Source: Symsagittifera roscoffensis (lineage: Eukaryota > Xenacoelomorpha > Acoela > Convolutidae). From it: 64,000 bases of DNA. This document shows positions 1 to 11,600 of this stretch, in pieces. Both the position numbers and the translations under genes were made by a program. Positions within the stretch are counted from its first letter, which is position 1. Each line of letters begins with the position of its first letter. The stretch lies in contig NC_087068.1 in NCBI RefSeq assembly GCF_963678635.1, positions 35,785,436-35,849,435 on the forward strand, read 5' to 3'. Below the pieces are notes generated by a model. The model did no database searches. It saw nothing but the letters and a program-made list of their open reading frames with translations, and was not told where the DNA came from.

Positions 1-300
1 CAAGAACTGGACATAGATTCATCTGGAAAGATTGATTACAGGAGTTTTCTGGACCTGATGACTCAAAAAATGACAGAAAAGGATCCGAAGGAAGAGATCT
101 TGAAGGCATTCAGACTGTTCGATGATGATAACACGGGTAAGATTTCGTTCAAGAATCTGAAACGGGTGGCTAAAGAACTTGGAGAGGAATTGACAGACGA
201 AGAGCTGCAGGAGATGATAGAAGAGGCAGACAGAGACAATGATGGAGAGATAAGCGAAGCTGAGTTCCTGCGGATCATGAAGAAAACTAGTCTGTACTAA
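1..300 (+). CDS. CETN2: Centrin (CETN1/2 type), 3' part; 5' end outside window
   Basis: Frame 1 is open from the first base to TAA at 298-300 (99 codons), so the window starts inside the final coding exon. Centrins are EF-hand calcium-binding proteins of centrioles, basal bodies and axonemes. The fragment starts in EF-hand 2 (loop from residue 4, D-I-D-S-S-G, with S instead of E/D at loop position 12). EF-hand 3 follows ([11 protein letters not shown], also ending in a non-acidic residue), then a canonical EF-hand 4 (D-R-D-N-D-G-E-I, E at position 12). The linker MTQKM and the C-terminus [11 protein letters not shown] match vertebrate centrin-2 almost exactly. Degenerate loops 2 and 3 with a good loop 4 are typical of the family. 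CETN1 and CETN2 cannot be separated from this fragment. Confidence 0.96.
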   Translation, partial: QELDIDSSGKIDYRSFLDLMTQKMTEKDPKEEILKAFRLFDDDNTGKISFKNLKRVAKELGEELTDEELQEMIEEADRDNDGEISEAEFLRIMKKTSLY

Positions 301-398
301 CCTAGTTGTGGAATGATAAGATGTAGATTCAAACACTGCTAACGAAAGAACGGCCCTTGAATGATTTAGTAACAAAGTGAAGCTAAGATCTGAGTCAT

Positions 399-404
399 AA
401 TAAA
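399..404 (+). promoter_or_regulatory. Candidate poly(A) signal AATAAA for centrin
   Basis: An AATAAA hexamer lies 99 bases after the centrin stop codon on the same strand. In an AT-rich genome such hexamers are common by chance, so position is the only support. Confidence 0.4.
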
Positions 405-1528
405 GCGAAAATCAGGCTGCGTATTTTGAAATATCTCAGTATTAGCAGTTCAAAATTTAAATCCGAAATTGTTATTTTAAATACGTACTCTCAGGCTAAT
501 GCCAAATTGCTTCCCTTTACTTAATGTGTTCAATGTTGAATAACTGTGCGCACTGCCGTTCAATAGAGTGTCGATTAAATCTCATGGAAATCTTGATGTG
601 TTATGTTAAGGAGTAGCAATATCAGCTAGCTAACATAAAAAGGTCACAATTTAAATGTCACGAATTTTTACCCTTGCGATAATTAAGGGTATTGCCACCA
701 GTTACTAGACTTTTTTGCTCGTAAATAACTTTGTTCGCAGAATTCGCACGTGATAATATTACACGTGTTTTCTTTGCTTCATTATAAGTTCAAATTCAAG
801 GAGCATTCTGCGCAATTGACACCCATGATTGGGACGACTAAGCATGGGTGTTGGATTCCAGTAGGGACCTGTCTTCTGCTGGCTGAACATTTTCGGCTAT
901 TTTAGACTATAGTCTGTCTGCTTTGTTTGTCGGCTTTAAAGTTTCTTATAATGCGTAGGTAATTTTTAAAAGATTTTTTATTTGCTTTTAATCATAGTCA
1001 TTCATTCTTGTATCGCAAGTGGTACGAAGCTCCGCTTCTGCTGTTTGGAAAAATTATTTTTGACTTCGGTTTTAATGATATTGCTTGTGTACTAAAATAA
1101 GTTTTTCCAAAACAATTTTGTGAAGCTTAAGCATGACTTAAATCAAGCCACAACAATTAGTTCTAAAATCTTGTCGATTCGTGATTTTACCTCTTGTTTT
1201 GTAAATCTATGTACGATATGTAGATATGCTGAGATTTATATTAGTAATTGAATGTGCTCTTTTTTGTTTTGACTTTTTTTCTTTAGTCCATAAACCAAAA
1301 CAGTATTTTGGCAACTAGATTACCAGTTCTGCCGCTTTGCCCTTAATTTTAATCATTTGTGCCTTCTGTTCTCTACATGGAAGATAGAAAAGTAAACGAA
1401 CTATAAATTGGGATAATTCATCTCAATCGTTCTGATTGTAAAGCTTCAATAATAACACTAGTAATAAACATACCAAGAGAGGGTTTGTTTTTTGAAAACG
1501 GGGAACAGTAACCGTTAATAAAATATGG

Positions 1529-1740
1529 GGCTCTTTTTCTTTCCCCCCCCCCCCCCCCCACGTGCAAAATTTTATAAATGAAAAATTTGTTCACATTACT
1601 CGATTGTTATGTTATGAAAATTGGAATACGGACTATAAGGCCATGGCAAACATATTTGGTCTTCATAATCAACCTTGTAAAACCACTCGTTACACCATAA
1701 AATTAATTCTCGTTAGGTGGGGAGAAAAGGAAAAACAGGC
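1529..1740. mobile_element. Degenerate hAT-like MITE (GGCTCTTTTT family)
   Basis: The left end GGCTCTTTTTCTTTCC plus a C-run and the right end GGAGAAAAGGAAAAACAGGC are imperfect inverted repeats of each other. The inside resembles, in inverse orientation, the better-preserved copy at 5413-5632 (for example CCACTCGTTACACC here against GTAACGAGTGG there). No clean target-site duplication is visible, so this is an older or rearranged copy. Confidence 0.6.
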
Positions 1741-1805
1741 TATTATAGGCAATTAGAGTGGTCGAGGGAGCTCTTTAAAATTGACTATTAGATAGCTGAC
1801 AGATT

Positions 1806-1829
1806 GGCTCTTTTTCCTTCCCCCGTCCC
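1806..1829 (+). repeat. Solo terminal repeat of the GGCTCTTTTTCC family
   Basis: GGCTCTTTTTCCTTCCCCC matches the left terminus of the MITE at 5413. No matching right terminus follows within the next few hundred bases, so it is a truncated copy or a relic. Confidence 0.45.
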
Positions 1830-2308
1830 ACTTTTCGTCGTAAAACTAATTAGGCTATTCCTTTATATTTGTGTTTCATACGCAGCTTTGTTAGACCTCA
1901 GTTTATAGTTTACACCAAAAACTTGATGCTAATGTGAAGTTGGGGGGGGGGGGGGGGGGGGGGAGAGGAGGGGATGGGGATGGGGGTAAAGATCTGAGAG
2001 ATCTTGTAAGTAATAAGAAGACTTTATAGCTGATGCTCATCAACTGGACTGGCGAGAAGCATATTCATTTTCAAAACGATTAAAATTATTTTTGGTACTT
2101 TCACTATAGAACTATAGAAGGTTATGTATCAAGTATGGTCTTCAATGTATTCGGCACGTGCGTACTAGTGGCGGAAACATCATTGTTCGTTATTTCAGAT
2201 CGCATCTTAATGATGCCCTTAAACGAAAGCTTATGACAGTTATTTGAGCGAACTTATTGCCTAAATACGAGAATCAATTGTACAGTGAATAGAAATTAGT
2301 CGAGCAAA

Positions 2309-2672
2309 ATGAATATAAGTGCCGGATATTCGAGTGACAGTCAAGACAATGCAATGAGTTCAAACAATGCCACAGGCATCAGCATCACGGCCACTGCCCA
2401 GTTCGGAGTCACACACATTCCCCAGCAGAGTCCGGCATCTTCCAGTGAAAATGACTCAGCATCCTCAGCAGTAACACCTGGCAACACACCCTCTTCTACG
2501 TTGAGGCCACTGAGTAGCATGCAAAGTGCAGCAGTGGGGTCCGTACATCACTCGGGAAACGTGGTCTGCGCAACAGCTCCGGCCACGTCGAGTAGCACGA
2601 ACAACAATGCAGTCGCTTCTACATCCTCAGATCACATCTTGTTTCCCCAACATCACAACCTCTCATCAACAG
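2309..2672 (+). CDS. SPOP: SPOP exon 1: Ser/Thr-rich N-terminal extension
   Basis: 121 codons plus one base; donor CAACAG|GTATAC. Low complexity, rich in S, T, A and N, with no domain recognised. In-frame TAG at 2297-2299 supports the ATG at 2309. Confidence 0.85.
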
Positions 2673-5600
2673 GTATACCAATTGAAATCATTGAATAGAG
2701 ATTTTCACATAATAAAAGGGTTATTTTATGTGAATAGTCCGTGCACAGAAAGAGAAAAAAGTCCATGTTTTGGTTTGTGCACAAAAGAGAAGTCTTCTCC
2801 GTATTTGAATTCGTATCTAACTCTCTTGACTTATAATTTGTTGCAGTCGTGCATTCTTCTGCTCATTCCGGTGCTGTTATATCTGGAGGAGGGGCGGGAG
2901 ATGTGAGCATGCATGGGGGTGGTCTGTTCGCTGAGAACTGGGGTCACACGCTGGTGAAGATCATCAAGTTCTCCTACATGTGGACCATCAGCAACTTCAG
3001 TTATTGCCGCGAGGAGATGGGGGAGACATTGCGAAGCACATCTTTTTCAACACCCCTCAATGACAAAATGAAGTGGTAGGTCCACATCTAGATATGACTC
3101 TATATTTTGTAAGCTGACAAGAATAATTTAATTAGATATCACTCTATATTTTGTAAGCTGACAAGAATAATTTAATTCCAGTCAGCTAGTTGTCGAAGGG
3201 CCGTGAAGGTTTCAAGCAACTATTGCATGTCATATCTCATTAAAAGTATGAACTTAGAAAGGCGATCAGTTTTGAAAAGGAGCTTATTTGCAGGTTTTCA
3301 AGACCAAATTTATATTTTAACCTTTGAGAGGATGGATGAGTTGTTTAGCTTGAGTGTGGTCTCTTCTATATCTAATCAGTTGTGTTGCTTTGCATGTACA
3401 GGTGTCTGCGGGTGAATCCGAAGGGACTGGACGAGGAGTCGAAAGAGTATCTGAGTCTGTATCTCTATCTGGTGGCATGCAACAAGAACGAGATCAGAGC
3501 CAAGTTCAAGTTCTCCATCCTCAATGGAAAAGGAGAGGAGACCAAGGCCATGGGTAAGTAAGCCAACCGCCAAACTCTATAAGCCCCAATTAACTCTTTC
3601 TCGCTTAATCGGCAATACATCTTGGAAATTTTCCAGTCCCCCTTGTTTTTTCTGAAATTCAAAGTATCAGGTCATGTAAGTGACTTTTTCTGCAATAGAC
3701 TGCATTAAAGCTTGTCGGCGTGAACAGGTGAACAAATTTTTACAATATTTCACACATGCAAATTGCGGTGTGAACAATTTTTGAACAGTGTTCTTTTTAA
3801 GTTTTACATGGGGGTGGGAAACTGGCAAATAGTCTGCATTTCACATGGGTTTACATGACACGTGTGATGATTGAGAAGACTCAGTTTAGATTTTTATTGA
3901 TTGATAATTATAGTAGCGAACGCAAATATATTGTAACAGGATACTATGGTGCTGATTTTTGCTCTTTTCCAGTTTCCCACCCCCTCGTAAAATCGCAAAA
4001 TTAAGCTTTCCATAAATTTTTCACACGGTTTTTTGCATGCAAGAAATGTTATAAAAAGTTGTTTAGCTGTCAAAGGGCGGAACTGGAAAGGAGACCTCAT
4101 TTTTTGGGGATTATACTCAACTTTGTTTGTCTTCATAAGAGACTCACTTTAATACAGTTTTGTTAGTAAATGACCCGGTAGTTTCAGCTGTTAATTTTGA
4201 TTGGCCAAAATCCAAAAATGAGCCTTTTTTGTGGTAACGTTTTGGTCCCGAATTTCGCCATAATTCTAAGCAACTTCATCATTTTTCAACTCAACTCAAC
4301 CCAATTTGAGAAAAACGCGTTTTAAACTTCAGGTCTTCCGGATAATTTAAATCAGCATTAAACTGTTTCGACGTTCAAAATCAAACTTCGTCTTTATTTG
4401 TTTTGTCCGCTATCTTATTTTCACGCATTCAATCTGATTTGTTGCCATTTTCAACTTTTAAAATAAACGGTTTCGTATAATTTAAATTGCATCGTTGATG
4501 GAGAAAAAAGTTATAAACATTTTTACACTTGCGATCTTTAGTGAGCGTTAGTGTTATAATACCACTATTCTTTTTTCTAACCTAAGTCGCAATTATTGGT
4601 GCCACTTTTGGGGCACCTGGCTTTTTGATAGCATGTGCATTGACATTCGAATATTAATACGTTAACACAGTTTTGCATTTTTACAATTGCGAACTTTAGT
4701 GAGTTAGTGTTATATTACGACTGTTCGTGTATTTCTGTCTGACATTACATTTCCGAGATCTAGTGTTTGATAATCGGGAACAACGCTTTGGAATGAAGTT
4801 GAAATTGGAGTTGCTTTATTATTGCAACTCCGAGAGGTCATCCCTCTTGGTCTAGAGTTAACGTGGTTTTCTGTGCACTTCAAGGCTTGGGGATTGAGTC
4901 CCGCCCGGACCTTAGTTTTTTCAGTGTGTATGAAATTGAAGAAAAAAATCCGGGAAAAAAATTAATGATCGGACTTCCGTTTGTCTGCTCATGTTTTGCC
5001 GGCTAAGTTGCCACATTGTGGATTTTTTGTGCGGTCAGCTATTTTTAATAAAAATATTAGCCCTGACTTTGTTTATTCCCTATGTTTTGTTGTTTTTGGG
5101 CATAAAAGCTTTATTGGACCTAAACGTTTTCGGTTGATGTTTTATTGGCTTAGTTACCTTGATTTGTGTTGCTTAAAAAGCAACAATGATCGATTTTAAA
5201 AATCAGCTAGTTTGTGTTTCATTTTTTTTGCACGTGATGTGAGCAAGGAGCGAAAGCTTGAAAGCTAGTAAATTAGCCATAGTCAACTACAGTTGTCTTC
5301 GAAAAATGAATAACAAAGCAAAAATATATTTCAATATATTTTTTTTTGTTTTAAGATGATTACCTAGCAAATTTTCATTGCGAAGTCTTATCATTTTTTG
5401 TGATAGCAGGTTGGCTCTTTTTCCTTCCCCCCCCCCCCCCCCCCCCCCACCTCACGCCAGTTTCAACTTATTAGTGTAACGAGTGGTTTTACGAGGTTGA
5501 GTATGAAGACCGAATATGTTTGTCGTGGCCTTATTAGTCTGTATGTAAATTTTCATATCAATTGGACAATGTGGTCAACAAATTTACATGTAAAAATATG

Positions 5601-8600
5601 CAGGTGGGGGGGGGGGGGAAGGAAAAAGAGCCAGCAGGTTTTCCGTGAAAAGAACTAAAACTTAAACGCACCCGAAGACACAAAGTTTACCCCTTCTCTC
5701 TGGGGGGCTGTGGAAAAAAGTCTTTATTTTTGTATCTTTGCTTTTCTTCAGTGTACAAGTTTAATGCGTGATTCAGATTATAATTTTCACTTGTTTGTTA
5801 AGTAATATTTAGTCAAATGCTCCATTTTCATATGCGGCTTTCATGCGTCCCAATCTTGGAGTTTATAGTAATTTTTTAAGAATTAAATGCCTATCGAATT
5901 ATATACCTCAATCCAATAAATACATAAACTGTTTAATATAGTTTATGTATGATTGTGAATTGGTTGTTATGTTGATGATTGATTTTAGAGAGCCAGAGGG
6001 CGTACAGATTTGTGCAGGGGAAGGACTGGGGCTTCAAGAAATTCATCAGACGGGATTTCCTGTTAGACGAGATCAACGGACTAATTTGCGATGACAAACT
6101 CACCATTTACTGCGAGGTATAACATCCCTTGGATAATGCCTGTTAAATATTGTATGTAATGAAAAGTCTATTTGCATGAGGCTTTTATAAGCAAAAAGGA
6201 GAAGACAGTAATGTATGGGTTTGACGGTTCAATATTATGGTGTAACGAGTGCTTTTGCAAGGTAAGTCTGAAAATCTGATTTATTTGCAATAGGCACTTT
6301 AGTTTGGGTGCCAATTTTATGGCAAGCGCAAGTTATGAACACAATTTGGAACAAATGAAGTTTTGCATGTGTAGGAAGAAAAACGAGCCAATTTTGATAT
6401 AAAAATTCATGCATGAATAAATTAAAGCCATATTTCAAGTTGAGACGCTTTATTCACGAGGGAGATGGCCAGCATACGAGCTGTTCAATTCTTGCAAATA
6501 ACCCCTGTTGGGCCACTTTTACTGTATACAGGAATTTTTGGCTCTTCCAGTTTCCCCCCGCCCCTTTCATTTTTTCTGAAATTCATTACATGAAAGTCTT
6601 TTTAAAATAATTTTAATGTTATAAACTGCATTAAAACGTGTCAGCGTGAACAGCTGAACAAATTTTCACAACATTTCTAACATGAAAATTGCCGTGTGAA
6701 CAATTTTTGAACATCTCTTTTTGTAATTTAACAAAGGGGGGGACTGGAAAAGAGCCGAATTTTTGGTTATTTTTCTGGGTTGGGCAATATGACATGTTTA
6801 AGCAGGTAAAAAGTGCAGGTGGGGGAAATGGTAGAGCCGACCTAGCTACTAAATCAATTTAACCTGAAAATCTACTATGTTTTTAAAACATTGTTTCACG
6901 CGCAATTTTTTGGTGGTAGGGGAAATAAGAAAAAGCCTGTATTTTTGCTTAGAAGAGCAATATGACAAAAGCGCATAAAAATCAAAAAGCACGTGGCAAT
7001 TCATTAGATTGAGACAAGAAGACCTGTGAAAGTATTATGCAACCCTGATATGTGAAAGAAGGTCAACAGAGAAGTTCAATTGAAACTAAAGGCGCGAACT
7101 TTATTATAACTTGAACTGAATAGAACTTTGAATAGACTAGTAATTATTTATCAACTGTTGTCGCCTCGACATGCGGCCATTTCCCACCAGAAGAAAGAAG
7201 TACGATGGGATTGCTGGTAGTGGTTTGCAGGTGAGTGTGGTGATGGACTCTCTGAGCTTCGGAGGCACTACCAACCCGGCTGCCCAGAGGATCCCAGAGT
7301 GCAGACTGAGTCAGGACATGGGGTCTCTTCTGGAACAGGGTGTCCTCACAGACGTCGTGTTGGCTGTGGGGCCGAACCAGGAAGTATCGGCCCACAAAGC
7401 GATTCTAGCAGGTCACTTGAGATTTAAGTTGTCATCTGTTAGTGTATTCAATTCAAGATTTTTTTTTTCGTTTCGCACACCTCTCGTAAACTTACCAAAT
7501 AAAACTGTTCAAAATATGTTCGCGCGACATTTTGCATAGAATTTTTTGCATATTTTTCATTTTATGTTTTTTCCATTTCCCCCGCCACATTTTAATTTCA
7601 GTTTTGAAGAACTAATTTAGCATTGTCATAATGTTATGAAATTTTTCATGGTGAAAAACTAACAATTGCGAGATTTGTTCTTCATACCTTACATCGTAAG
7701 ATCACGCTTTAGTCATAATCAAAACAACTTAGAAAAATGAACATTTGAAATGTGAATACTTTCATAAATTGGTTATAACTTATAAGTCACATATGAATGC
7801 CCTTAGGTTTAAATGCACTTTTTGAGCTCAATTCAAGTTCATTTGCTCGGCAAAATGCACGCTTCAATTATGAAAGCTGAAATAGCGCAAAAGAAACGAG
7901 CTTGATTTTTAGTTTCGAAAAGCGATTTAGTTTTTTGATTTCCCAGTGGAATAACAATTCCTAATAATTCAGTTTTCTCAAATTGGGATATTTTATCAAA
8001 AAGTGCCAATCATATTTAGCTTTGAAATTCAAAGAGCTTTAAGGCCAAATGTTTTTGGTTTGAAATTCGAAAGTTGAGATTTTTCAAAAAGTAAGTCGGT
8101 TTTTTTTTCTGTTTACTTGCGTTCATTGACTCCTTTCCAACTGTCTGTTGGTTACGTTATTCTAAATTATGACATGCAAATTTTTGTCTTTTTGTATTTG
8201 CTGCCACTTATGCTGCATCGCATTGGCATTTTATTAGCATATGTTGCTGTATATTTGTGAATAATGGTAGTAAGTTTTCAAGAAATCGCGGCGCAGATGT
8301 GAGGACATGGTATTCTAAATCTCCTGGTTGTAGGATCGAATCCGGTGCAGAAAAATCAATTTTCACGTCTTATTATTATTTTTAAATTTCACTATATAGA
8401 TTTCACTGCTTTTTGTCGTTTTCTCAATAGTGTTTGCAAAGCGCTGATTCGCTTCTGTCTAATGCTAAGAAACTTGGCATGATGAACAACCTAACAATTA
8501 TGAACCGATTTGTGCTCAATACCTTGCATCCTAACTTTCCGCATTTACCAATAGTTTCACGTAAAACAATAATAAATATTGAAAGGTGAAGGAACATGAA

Positions 8601-11600
8601 AAAGAGCCAACTGGATCAATGAATAATTTTTATTCCGCTGGGGCATCTAAAAGTTAATGGAAGAGCATAAATTCACTTCCTTTAAGCAAATAATATTCTT
8701 TATTTATCAAATTTTATCCCCACCTTTCAAATTTTGTTTATTTATAGTCTTACGTCTGCTTATAGCTAGTTGAAATGTTTCCATGTAAGGTATGAAAAAC
8801 AAAATTTTTCACAATTGTTAGTTCGATCACCATGCAAATTTTTATTTCATTATGACTACAGAAAATTAGTTTTTCAAATTTGCAACTCAAATGGGGGAAT
8901 TGGAAAAGAGCCGGCAAACATTAGTAAGATTAGAAACAAGGCACAAAGAGCTGGCAGGGTTTCGTCCCCCTCACCAACCTTTGGTGTTAATTGCTGACAT
9001 CAATTTTTAGCTAACCAACCCTAAAACTTTCTCAAGACGCCTTTGGCGCCAATATATACTAATTTTGAACGGGAGCGCGCGCCAAAAACCTTATTTTTTC
9101 AGGACAAAATTTTCCAATAAGTGCCTGCTGCGCATTTTTTTTGTGAAATTAGGATTTTAGTGTTCTGGGAGCCCTCGGTAAATCAATTTGGTCAACCTGA
9201 AAAAAGATCGACAAATTTTTTTGAAAATACCTTCCCCTCGAGAAAATCCGTGAAAAACCCACCCCTGTTTTCAATTCAAATTTGTTACGCTTACGATAAG
9301 CAAGTGCTATCAAACTGGAATATAGACTTTTTTCTAGTTTAACAAAATCAGTTGAATCATTTCTGCAGCAACCAAACATGCTCAATCTCTTGAAAATTAA
9401 AATTTAACTACTGGCTGAGTACTAGTTCCTACAGGGTAGTCTCAGGGGGGCTTGCAACTTTTTAAAGTTTTTTATTTAGTCAGTTTTTATTCGGCTCAAC
9501 TGGTGTCTGCTCAAAGATTGTCTGCATTGTTTCCGCTTTGTAGTTTCGACCGGAAAATACCCTTTTATGTCTGAGTTTGGAAGGAGCGGGTTCTAGGAAG
9601 CTCATTTGCATACGCGACCACGCCCAAATTAAAAAAAAAATTATGGACACGGGAAAAGTCGAAATTGTGATTTTTCGACTGGTTTTTAAATTGACTTTTC
9701 TCGAGAATTAACCGGCCAAACCTAGGTTTTTGCATTCAATCGAAATAACAGATTGGGTGAATCTCTTCTACAAAAGCGGCTACGCTCAATTTTTTTAAAA
9801 CAAAATGTTATAATTCTCGGAAATGTCAGCTCTCTAATTTGTTGACCGTTTTTTGGTCTTTTTCTCGACAACTATCCTCCCAAAACTGATATTTTAGGTT
9901 TAATCGAGCCAACAGGTTGATGAAAGCTTAACTTTTTTTTAAATTTGCTACTCTCAGTGTCTGTCAGAAAAAAGTTATGGCCATTAAACAAATGAAAGTT
10001 TCGAAAATTGGACAGTTTTTTGGAAGTTAGACTCGAAAATTACTTGCCCATTCTCAGATTAAGTGTTCAATTGAGAAATAAGGTTTCGAGAATCTTCCCT
10101 ACTTTACTGGTCACGACCTGCTTTTAGTAGAAAAAAAATTACTGATCATTGAATTTTGACTATTTTATAAACTTTTTGAATTTTCTTAAAAACTACCTTA
10201 TCAAATCTGATATGAAAATTTCAATCGAAAGAAGCGTTTGCTTGAATTTTTCCTGCAGAAGCGGGTACTCCTTAATTTTGTGTAAAAAAGGCTAGGTATT
10301 TGAGAAAATTCCAAAATCTCAAAAATTTTCACTCTTCTCAATTTAGTTCAGAAACAACTAAGGTTTTGGGCAAAGTTTAATTTTTGAAATTACGCATTTG
10401 TCCCGCATCAGTATAACAAATTCGAAAAAATTAATGATTAGCTCCTGCTTTAGCTGAGCCCTAGGTGTCCTTCATCGAGAGATACAAAAATTTTGGTTCA
10501 CCTAGTTTTTTCAACATTTTTTCGACTCTTGCTTTTCGACTCATTTTCATGCTTATTTATGATTCTGCTGTATCGCAAGTGGTGCGAAGCTCCGCTTTGC
10601 CTCTGTGTTCCTAAAATCTTTTTCCTCCTCCCCACCTCAATTTTAGATCAGTTTTATTGCGTAACGAGGAGTTTTACAATGGAAAGTATGAAGACTAAAT
10701 ACGTTTTTCATAGTCTTAATAACGACCATGCCATGTTTAGTAACAATCAGACAATGTGAATGAAAATCTGTTTGTAACGTTTCTAAAGGGAGAAAAGGAA
10801 AAAGAGCCGACAATTTAACGCTCTTAAATAACGAAAATGCAGATGGCTCTGTCATTTAGACCGCAATTTCAAGTTGTAATAATTTGTCATGTTTTAGCGC
10901 GAAGTCGAGTGTTCAGTGCAATGTTTTCCTCCAATATGGAAGAACAGCAGAAGGTTAGAGAGCTGTTCGTATGGTCGACTATTTAAACAAACAAAGGAAA
11001 GGAGACCAAGCAAAGCTTGTGTTATAGTATGAACTCTCTTTTTTTCCAACCTAAGTCGCAAATATTGTTGCGACAAAATGTGTTAATTTTGAAAGCGTTC
11101 ATTTTGATCAGTAACCAGATATTAAGTACAGCCATTGCTAAGGATATTAACACAGACTATTATATTATAGTTATCACTTAAGCTTACAGGTATCATGGAT
11201 CTGTAGCGTAGAGGTAGGGAAGGAGACCCGCAACAAAATAAGAGGGTTCAAACCTGGGCAGTGTCGGATGTTTTCGACTTTTTCGTATACCAGTTAAAAT
11301 GCGTCCGCTCTATAAATTGAGGCATGTTAGTTGGTAAATTTTTCTTATTTTTTTTTTTCAAATTGGCTGGTACTGCTAATGCGTCATGATTGGCTTGCGT
11401 CACTTAGCAATTAGGTGGACTTATAATTGGCGTGCGGCTTGAGAAATTTTGCAGACTCAAAGTTTTAATCATTCAGTTTTTCCCAGTATCGTTATCGGTC
11501 ATGTTTTGGCTTGTGTGTACAGCTTCGCCTCTGTAAACATCGTTACATCGTTAGCCCCCTCCCAGCTCAGTATCAATTATATTATAAGGGAGGGGGTTTG

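Larger units (their letters stand above)
301..2308. other. Intergenic spacer between centrin and SPOP-like gene
   Basis: No convincing coding exon is seen on either strand. The spacer holds the centrin 3' UTR, a C-homopolymer at 1543-1559, two TIR-element ends (1529 and 1806), and a G-homopolymer around 1942-1963. The SPOP promoter and 5' UTR must lie in its right part, but I see no clear core-promoter motif. Confidence 0.6.

Noticed and set aside
10493-10759. Plus-strand open frame ending ..[11 protein letters not shown], reminiscent of the missing SPOP AMFEH exon
   Set aside because: It lies inside a MITE whose other copies carry related, non-coding sequence; the rest of the frame does not resemble BTB.
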